A DNA stretch of 11,823 nucleotides from Burkholderiales bacterium. Lineage in GTDB: Bacteria > Pseudomonadota > Gammaproteobacteria > Burkholderiales > Casimicrobiaceae. Below the pieces are notes generated by a model. That model saw only the letters and a list, made by a program, of their open reading frames with translations. It searched no databases and was not told the origin of the DNA. A program made the position numbers and the translations under genes. Location of the stretch: contig JAIRPA010000100.1 of assembly GCA_031257235.1 (NCBI GenBank), positions 1-11,823 of the forward strand. Reading direction: 5' to 3'. Below are positions 7,588 to 11,823 of the stretch, piece by piece (position 1 is the first letter of the stretch; each line of letters begins with the position of its first letter).

Positions 7588-8511
7588 TTAGGAAGTTTTG
7601 TTCCTCCAAATGTTGAAACTTTTCCATTCTTTAGGAAAGCCCATTCGATCAGTCGGTATGTTGTGAACTGCAATCAGATTTATAAGTCGGTCGCGCCACG
7701 TATGATTTGGCGCAATGATGTCCATGCAATGCAATAAAATTACAAGAGTATTGTATATTTTCTGAGAGTTCGGGTTGCACTGTTTCGCAAGCCCTGACGG
7801 TTTATTCTTGGGAATAGGTGCTTTGAACCGTTTAAACTCATAATTCCACAATCGGCTGTGATGGGCGCACGTGTTACGTATTACTGTTATGTGATATAGC
7901 CATATTTCAAACATGCCTTCATCCATACCATATACAGCCGAAATTGCCCGTCTGGTGGCGCCGGGTTTTAGATTCTTATACCACTTGGAGAATGTGCCGA
8001 TGGTCATTATTTCACATGCTACCCAAACGGGAGGAAACCTTTCCTTATATTTTTCTTGGAAGTGTTTGATAAAGGTTTCATTAGATCGCTTTTGCAATTC
8101 CATCTCTAGTTTGTCGCAAAGCTCTTTCCACTTGTTTTCATCTTTTACAAGCGTTTTATTTTCAAGAGCGTGAGCACCATGATGACACGCAAGTTGATGC
8201 GCCCATTGTGCTCGCGCCGATACCTCTATTCGTTCAATCGCGTCTAGTGTCAATAACCGTAGCTCTCGATCAAAGATGTAAAGGTTCATCACGTCGGCAA
8301 ATCGAGTTTTCTTTTTGAAGGTATTCGACTCATAATGTTCTTTGAATGGCAACCAATAGGCAGAAAGGCGGTAGTAGTTGAGGTGTTGGAGATAAAAAGC
8401 CGCGTTGTCTTCTGCTTCAATAAGCATGCCGCGCTCTTTGAGTAGCTCAACTTGTTCGATATAAGTTAGCGGGGATTTTGAGAAGTTTGTTTTTAGGAAA
8501 ATATCCTGCAT
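7588..8511 (-). CDS. Abi_2 (AbiD/AbiF-type) HEPN-domain abortive infection protein
   Basis: 307-aa protein of the Abi_2 family, linked to abortive phage defence. Visible signatures are the N-terminal SPLTYIEQVELLKERGMLI, then YLQHLNYYRLSAYWLPF, the conserved FADVMNLYIFDRELRLLTLD and AIERIEVSARAQWAH. The C-terminal RNTCAHHSRLWN holds an R-x4-H HEPN ribonuclease motif (Arg212, His217). HEPN nucleases cut RNA as dimers; the target here is unknown. No signal peptide or membrane helix is seen. The gene is preceded by a promoter and a structured RNA ending in an intrinsic terminator. The G-rich SD (8513-8523) starts right after the U-tract, so expression should depend on read-through. It is clearly AT-rich (18/60 G+C at 8041-8100 against 45/60 in hisA at 5881-5940), consistent with acquisition. 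Confidence 0.88.
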   Translation of the reverse strand: MQDIFLKTNFSKSPLTYIEQVELLKERGMLIEAEDNAAFYLQHLNYYRLSAYWLPFKEHYESNTFKKKTRFADVMNLYIFDRELRLLTLDAIERIEVSARAQWAHQLACHHGAHALENKTLVKDENKWKELCDKLEMELQKRSNETFIKHFQEKYKERFPPVWVACEIMTIGTFSKWYKNLKPGATRRAISAVYGMDEGMFEIWLYHITVIRNTCAHHSRLWNYEFKRFKAPIPKNKPSGLAKQCNPNSQKIYNTLVILLHCMDIIAPNHTWRDRLINLIAVHNIPTDRMGFPKEWKSFNIWRNKTS

Positions 8512-8523
8512 ACCTTACCCCCC

Positions 8524-8590
8524 AAAAAAAAGACCCGCCAGTTTGAGGATACTCGTCATACCAAGTACAACGCGCATAGCCTTAGCGGGT
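8524..8590 (-). terminator. Intrinsic terminator at the end of the abi-associated RNA
   Basis: The outer stem ACCCGC (8590-8585) with GCGGGU (8538-8533) has six Watson-Crick pairs plus U-G and A-U, and runs into U8 one base later. The loop is long (42 nt) because the whole folded RNA sits inside it. So it probably acts both as the closing stem of the RNA and as a partial terminator that limits transcription into the Abi gene. Confidence 0.6.
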
Positions 8591-8596
8591 TCTGTT
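8524..8596 (-). ncRNA. Structured RNA upstream of the Abi_2 gene (abiF RNA-like), ending in a terminator
   Basis: On the minus strand an outer 8-bp stem (8590-8583 with 8540-8533: ACCCGCUA/UGGCGGGU, one G-U) closes a 42-nt internal region and is followed by eight U (8531-8524). Inside, GUACUUG (8568-8562) pairs with CGAGUAU (8555-8549) around a 6-nt loop. The G-U at 8539/8584 would be a C-A mismatch on the plus strand, which supports minus-strand transcription. A promoter would start the RNA near 8596, giving about 73 nt. From memory, a conserved abiF RNA motif lies just upstream of abiF genes. I assign this by position, size and terminator-like end, not by a covariance match. Inferred role: RNA antitoxin or regulator of the nuclease. 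Confidence 0.7.
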
Positions 8597-8602
8597 GGGC
8601 AC

Positions 8603-8630
8603 ATTTTAAGCGAAAATGAAATCATTGCAA
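8603..8630 (-). promoter_or_regulatory. Promoter for the structured RNA and Abi_2 gene
   Basis: On the minus strand TTGCAA (8630-8625, four of six -35 matches) is followed after 16 bp by TAAAAT (8608-8603, one mismatch to the -10 consensus). Transcription would begin near 8596, a few bases before the outer stem of the RNA. This gives a compact module with its own promoter, independent of tusA. The remaining intergenic DNA up to 8713 shows no ORF and no obvious terminator for tusA. Confidence 0.6.
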
Positions 8631-8713
8631 GTCCTTTCGTCGGAAAAGCGGAGAACAACGGTAAAAACAAAGGTTTCATGTATCAGGTGTAGCACATTTT
8701 GCCATAATCCCCC

Positions 8714-8962
8714 TTATTTTCTTCTAAGCAAAAACCAAAGAACACCGTGATCGGATTCGCCTTGTGCCACCAAGGTGTTGCCGGTCTGCGCGGCGAACGA
8801 GGCAAAGTCTTGGGCGCCGGCAACGTCGGTGGATAAGACGCGCAGGATTTGACCGGACGACATTTCACTCAAAGCCTTTCTTGCGCGAAGAATCGGCAAG
8901 GGGCACGTCAATCCGCAGGCGTCGATCTCGCGATCAATGTTAAAAGAATCATGATTGTTCAT
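8714..8962 (-). CDS. tusA: TusA-family sulfurtransferase
   Basis: 82-aa sulfur-carrier protein of the TusA/SirA family. TusA accepts persulfide sulfur from a cysteine desulfurase on its CPxP cysteine and passes it on for tRNA thiolation and other routes. The signature is DACGLTCPLPILRARKAL, with active Cys20 in CPLP and an extra Cys16, then SGQILRVLSTDVAG, matching the two-layer alpha/beta fold of the family. The length is normal. The start is supported by AGGA 7 nt before ATG. It lies 32 nt downstream of the methylase gene on the same strand, so co-transcription is likely although no functional link is obvious. TusA paralogues with other sulfur roles exist, so the symbol is probable rather than certain. 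Confidence 0.85.
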   Translation of the reverse strand: MNNHDSFNIDREIDACGLTCPLPILRARKALSEMSSGQILRVLSTDVAGAQDFASFAAQTGNTLVAQGESDHGVLWFLLRRK

Positions 8963-8994
8963 AAATATTTCCTGATATTCGTTGAAAAAAATAA

Positions 8995-9843
8995 TTATTC
9001 ATGGAATAGATTTAATAGATCTCTTTTAGCGTGGTACGTGCGCGCGTCCATAAAATTCGATATAAAAAGTTCTTTCCCGGTTGGGTTGGCATCGTCCGAG
9101 ACGTTTCTCATGCCGTAGGTTAAATGCCAGGGGATAACATGGGCAAACGAAAATAACTCGCGGATGTATGGGCTGTCATCGTAGGTCATCAACCAGGGAT
9201 GTTTGCAGTTTTTTAGGGTTTTGGCAAGGCGAACATGGTCAAACGATTTGTGCAAGTGTCCGTTTTTACCATAAAGCGCGGATTTTGTTGCCGAATAATA
9301 AGGAGGGTCTAAAAATATAAATACATTTTTCCCTTCTGTGGTGATCAGCGTTTCATAATCCTCTTGGGTGATGGATGACCCCTTGAGAAGAGGGGAGAGT
9401 TGAAGAAGACGGGTGATACTGCTTTCGGTAAAGCGGCCTTTGAACGCTGCTTCACTGTAGCCGCCGGAGAGTGTGGTGCCTGAAAACGTAATCCGATTAA
9501 AAATGAAAAAAGCCGCCGCTTTTTCCAAGGGATTAAAGGCGTCAATATTTTGATTGAGAAATTGAAATAATGCTTTGCCGACAGGGAAAGCGCGCCGCCA
9601 CGCATAGATTTGTTCGATCAGCTTATGGACATCTTGCTCTGCCATCGCCCAAAAGTTATAAAGATCAAAATATAAATCATTGACCCAATATTTTTTATCG
9701 GGATGCCGTTGCTTGACATAGACAAACACGGAACCCCCGCCCAAAAAAGGCTCTCGGAACTCGTCAAACGGTGGAATGAGTTTTTCGATGAGGGCTACCG
9801 CACGGCTTTTTCCGCCGGGGTAACGTAGAGGCGATTTAATCAT
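8995..9843 (-). CDS. D12-class DNA adenine-N6 methyltransferase
   Basis: Transfers methyl from S-adenosylmethionine to adenine N6 in DNA. The MethyltransfD12 order is visible: YPGGKSR (residues 8-14, motif X), the SAM-binding FLGGGSV (motif I, near 33), a variable target-recognition region, and catalytic DPPYY (motif IV, Asp179). The family usually begins M-x-K/S-SPLRYPGGK, so ATG 9843 (282 aa) is preferred. In-frame ATG 9867 or GTG 9873 would add 8-10 residues, and none of the three has a good SD. No restriction endonuclease is adjacent, so it looks like an orphan methylase. The SPLRYPGGK type is distinct from housekeeping E. coli Dam, so GATC specificity is not assumed. AT-rich stretches (19/60 G+C at 9661-9720) suggest acquisition. 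Confidence 0.9.
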   Translation of the reverse strand: MIKSPLRYPGGKSRAVALIEKLIPPFDEFREPFLGGGSVFVYVKQRHPDKKYWVNDLYFDLYNFWAMAEQDVHKLIEQIYAWRRAFPVGKALFQFLNQNIDAFNPLEKAAAFFIFNRITFSGTTLSGGYSEAAFKGRFTESSITRLLQLSPLLKGSSITQEDYETLITTEGKNVFIFLDPPYYSATKSALYGKNGHLHKSFDHVRLAKTLKNCKHPWLMTYDDSPYIRELFSFAHVIPWHLTYGMRNVSDDANPTGKELFISNFMDARTYHAKRDLLNLFHE

Positions 9844-9890
9844 GGTGAAAACTTGCGAAGGTTTCATTTTCACGAAGGTTATCTATTCAA

Positions 9891-10181
9891 TCAACGGTTT
9901 TTTGATGAATGAAGTTTTAATCCGACGATGCCACCCAATAAAATCAATAATGCCGCCAAATAAGGCGGTGCAAAATAGATCAAGCCTTGCTCTTTGTACG
10001 CATGTTGCCCGATTTCATCGAAAAAAACATAAGCCGGAGGTTCAACGATGAGAAGAATCAAGAGAACGGCAACCATCAGGAGACCCATACGCCTGAAGAG
10101 ATCAATAATACCCAAAGAAGGCATCAGCCATACTCCCCCCAACAACCCTATGCGTATCTTACGGTTAAAGGAATGTAGCAT
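9891..10181 (-). CDS. Small membrane protein of unknown function
   Basis: 96-aa protein that I do not recognise. It has a basic N-terminus (HSFNRKIRIG), a hydrophobic stretch near 12-28, a strong membrane helix at about 33-47 (GLLMVAVLLILLIV), a roughly 20-residue loop with PPAYVFFDEIGQHAYKEQG, and a second strong helix at about 70-87, followed by a basic tail LKLHSSKNR. This predicts a two-helix (possibly three-helix) inner-membrane protein. GGAGG (10195-10191) lies 9 nt before the ATG. An internal ATG at 10124, also with a G-rich SD, would give a 77-aa version. It sits between ppk and the methylase on the same strand. The SD is contained in a small hairpin and overlapped by short upstream ORFs. 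Confidence 0.65.
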   Translation of the reverse strand: MLHSFNRKIRIGLLGGVWLMPSLGIIDLFRRMGLLMVAVLLILLIVEPPAYVFFDEIGQHAYKEQGLIYFAPPYLAALLILLGGIVGLKLHSSKNR

Positions 10182-10237
10182 TTTGGGCGTCCTCCAAGGG
10201 AGGCGGCGGCATTGTATTTCTCCTCGATTACAAACAT
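10148..10237 (-). CDS. Candidate 29-aa small ORF directly after ppk
   Basis: The ATG at 10237 lies one base after the ppk TAA and has GAGG with 6-nt spacing inside the ppk tail. The ORF starts MFVIEEKYNAAASLGG and ends at TAG (10150-10148), overlapping both the polyproline ORF and the membrane-protein start in a different frame. Coupled translation from ppk is possible, but no family resemblance is seen and only one of these overlapping frames is likely to matter. Confidence 0.2.
   Translation of the reverse strand: MFVIEEKYNAAASLGGRPKCYIPLTVRYA
10165..10212 (-). CDS. Candidate 15-codon polyproline leader ORF
   Basis: The ORF MPPPPLEDAQNATFL begins at ATG 10212 and ends at TAA (10167-10165), overlapping the membrane-protein start by 17 nt in another frame. 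It has a better SD than most genes here: GAGGAG with 7-nt spacing. Four consecutive Pro codons (CCG CCG CCT CCC) directly after the start are a known kind of EF-P-dependent slow site. They lie in the 5' arm of the hairpin that masks the downstream SD. A role in translational control is inferred; it may be fortuitous. Confidence 0.35.
   Translation of the reverse strand: MPPPPLEDAQNATFL
10191..10203 (-). promoter_or_regulatory. Hairpin masking the SD of the small membrane protein
   Basis: On the minus strand CCUCC (10203-10199) pairs with GGAGG (10195-10191) around a 3-nt loop. The 3' arm is the membrane protein's Shine-Dalgarno. Opening it would require a ribosome translating one of the overlapping short ORFs, or another factor. 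The pairing is seen directly; regulatory use is inferred. Confidence 0.4.
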
Positions 10238-10238
10238 C

Positions 10239-11823
10239 TTATACCTCGCCCTCCGAACAAAAATGGGTCAATAGTTTTTGTTGGGCGGAGATGTCTTGTT
10301 TTTTTGCGTGCTTGGGATCGGGCGCGGTTTTTTTGTAGTATCCGTTTTCATCCAGCACCCATGAAGGCGAATGAAGATAATCCAATAAGCCTTCTTCGAT
10401 CACGCGCGCGCGAATGTTGGGGTCTAAGACCGGAAACGCGACTTCGATTCGGCGGAACAAATTGCGTCCCATCCAATCGGCGGAAGACAACCAGACATCG
10501 GGATGCCCGTTATTTTCAAAGTACCACACCCGATGATGTTCCAAAAAACGCCCCAAGATGGATCGCACGGTGATGTTTTCGGAAACGTTTTTGACGCCCG
10601 GACGCAACGCGCATACACCCCGAACGATCAAATCAATTTTGACACCGGCGCAAGAGGCGCGACAAAGCGCGAGAATGATGCGCTCTTCTAAGAGGGAATT
10701 CATTTTGGCGATGATTCGCGCGGGTTTGCCCGCGCGCGCGTTGGCTTCTTCGCGTCGAATCATTGCCAAGACGCGACGGTGCAAAGTAAACGGGGCTAAA
10801 AGTAATCGACGCAACTTGGCGGCAGGCGACAAACTCGATATGTGCATGAAGACTTCGTTGACATCGTGACCGATTTCCTGATTGGCGGTGAGCAAACCAA
10901 AATCCGAATAAAGTTTGGTGGTCTTCGGATGATAATTGCCGGTGCTCAAGTGCGTGTAATACACCAGTTTTTCTTGCTCGCGGCGAATCAACAACGCCAA
11001 CTTTGCGTGCGTTTTTAAACCAAACACGCCGTAAATCACTTGCGCGCCGGCGCGTTCCAACTGATCCGCCCAATTGATGTTGGCCTCTTCATCAAAACGC
11101 GCCATCAGTTCCACTACGGCGGTGACTTCCTTCCCGCGCTGTGCGGCACGAATCAATGCCTCCATGATGCCGGAGACCGCGCCGGTGCGATAAACCGTTT
11201 GACGAATCGCCACCACATCGGGGTCTTCCGCCGCCTGACGCAAAAACTCAATGACGGGATCGAAGGATTGATAAGGATGATGCAACAACACATCCCCTTC
11301 TTTTAAAACCTCAAATATATTTTTATGGTGTGATAACGAAGCGGGACGCGAAGGTTGGAAGGAGGAAAACTTTAACGCGGGTTCGTCGATTTGGTCGATC
11401 AACCAATTAAAGCGAGTGATGTTGACGGGACCGTCACAACGATAAAGATCGCTTTCGGTCAAATCAAACTGCGCCAACAAAAGATTGGATAAATGGTCGG
11501 GGCAGGAGCTGATGACTTCCACGCGGCGCGGTTTGCCAAAGGCGCGTTGCGGCAATTCGCCCGCTAACGCCTGACGCAGATTTTTGACTTCTTCTTCATC
11601 CATCGCAAGCTCGGCATCTCGGGTGACGCGAAACTGTGAATAAGCCAACACGTCTCTTCCGGGGAAAAGCGTGTGGAAGTGCATGTGGATGATCGAAGAC
11701 AACAACAAAAAATGATACCGCTCGCCGCTGACGGATTCGGGAATGTGAATCACGCGCGGCAACACGCGCGGCGCTTTGATGATGGCAATGGAGGTGTCTC
11801 GCCCGAACGCGTTTTTGCCGGAC
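10239..11823 (-). CDS. ppk: Polyphosphate kinase 1, C-terminal part (runs off the right edge)
   Basis: Makes inorganic polyphosphate from ATP gamma-phosphate, at the inner face of the membrane. About 527 codons are present of the roughly 690-700 usual for PPK1; the frame stays open to the window edge (GRDTSIAIIKAPRVLPRVI), so the true start lies outside and the ATG-like codon at 11765 is internal. Visible PPK1 motifs: HHPYQSFDPVIEFLRQAA, RQTVYRTG, ELMARFDEEANINWA, the autophosphorylated His in GLKTHAKL (codon 11009-11007), STGNYHPKT, the second active-site His in LEHHRVWYF (codon 10538-10536), and SSADWMGRNLFRRIE. The C-terminus ends in a Lys-rich tail. It is the first gene of a minus-strand run toward tusA; PPK1 often sits with ppx, which is not visible here. 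Confidence 0.96.
   Translation of the reverse strand, partial: SGKNAFGRDTSIAIIKAPRVLPRVIHIPESVSGERYHFLLLSSIIHMHFHTLFPGRDVLAYSQFRVTRDAELAMDEEEVKNLRQALAGELPQRAFGKPRRVEVISSCPDHLSNLLLAQFDLTESDLYRCDGPVNITRFNWLIDQIDEPALKFSSFQPSRPASLSHHKNIFEVLKEGDVLLHHPYQSFDPVIEFLRQAAEDPDVVAIRQTVYRTGAVSGIMEALIRAAQRGKEVTAVVELMARFDEEANINWADQLERAGAQVIYGVFGLKTHAKLALLIRREQEKLVYYTHLSTGNYHPKTTKLYSDFGLLTANQEIGHDVNEVFMHISSLSPAAKLRRLLLAPFTLHRRVLAMIRREEANARAGKPARIIAKMNSLLEERIILALCRASCAGVKIDLIVRGVCALRPGVKNVSENITVRSILGRFLEHHRVWYFENNGHPDVWLSSADWMGRNLFRRIEVAFPVLDPNIRARVIEEGLLDYLHSPSWVLDENGYYKKTAPDPKHAKKQDISAQQKLLTHFCSEGEV

Noticed and set aside
8597..8713. A terminator for tusA or a further small gene between tusA and the Abi promoter
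   Set aside because: No stem followed by a T tract and no ORF with an SD could be found; only the Abi-module promoter is supported.
9841..9873. GTG at 9873 or ATG at 9867 as the methylase start
   Set aside because: Neither has a convincing SD and homologues usually start just before SPLRYPGGK; kept only as alternatives.
11763..11765. An apparent start codon for ppk at 11765
   Set aside because: The frame stays open to the window edge and upstream residues match the PPK1 family, so this is an internal codon and the gene is truncated by the window.
1..11823. CRISPR array, tRNA/rRNA genes, IS elements or an integrase
   Set aside because: No spaced direct repeats, tRNA-like cloverleaf, rRNA or transposase/integrase motifs were seen on either strand.

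Overview
The window looks like a chromosomal segment of a gammaproteobacterium. The main reason is a complete histidine operon in the enterobacterial order hisG-D-C-B-H-A-F-IE. It has a bifunctional HisB, a fused HisIE, a long-form (299-aa) HisG ending LPIEKMME as in Escherichia coli, and a his-codon leader peptide with an attenuator terminator. The species cannot be named from sequence alone; the genes to the right (ppk, tusA, a D12 methylase) are not the neighbours of the enteric his operon.

Positions 1-245 hold a plausible sigma70 promoter, a 12-codon leader peptide with four consecutive His codons, and an intrinsic terminator just before the hisG ribosome binding site. Positions 246-7390 (+ strand) hold the eight his genes. 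Most are packed with overlaps or gaps of a few bases, so they should be one translationally coupled transcript running from PRPP + ATP to histidine. The exceptions are a 21-nt gap before hisB and a 74-nt gap between hisH and hisA. The latter carries a weak promoter-like sequence.

Positions 7391-7587 are a convergent intergenic spacer with a short REP-like palindrome and no clear terminator. Everything further right is on the minus strand. In transcription order it is: a partial ppk running off the right edge (polyphosphate kinase, C-terminal ~527 aa), a 57-nt leader with overlapping tiny ORFs and an SD-masking hairpin, a small two-helix membrane protein of unknown function, a D12-class adenine-N6 DNA methylase, tusA, and then a self-contained module at 8630-7588. 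That module consists of a promoter, a ~73-nt structured RNA ending in an intrinsic terminator, and an Abi_2 (AbiD/AbiF-type) HEPN ribonuclease gene.

The most interesting object is this RNA + Abi_2 module. The layout (promoter, compact folded RNA closed by a terminator-like stem and U8, then the HEPN nuclease with its SD immediately after the U-tract) matches what I recall of the abiF RNA motif found upstream of abiF genes. It also resembles RNA-antitoxin/nuclease-toxin (type III-like) phage defence. The Abi gene and the methylase are AT-richer than the his genes, which suggests acquired accessory DNA between housekeeping genes.
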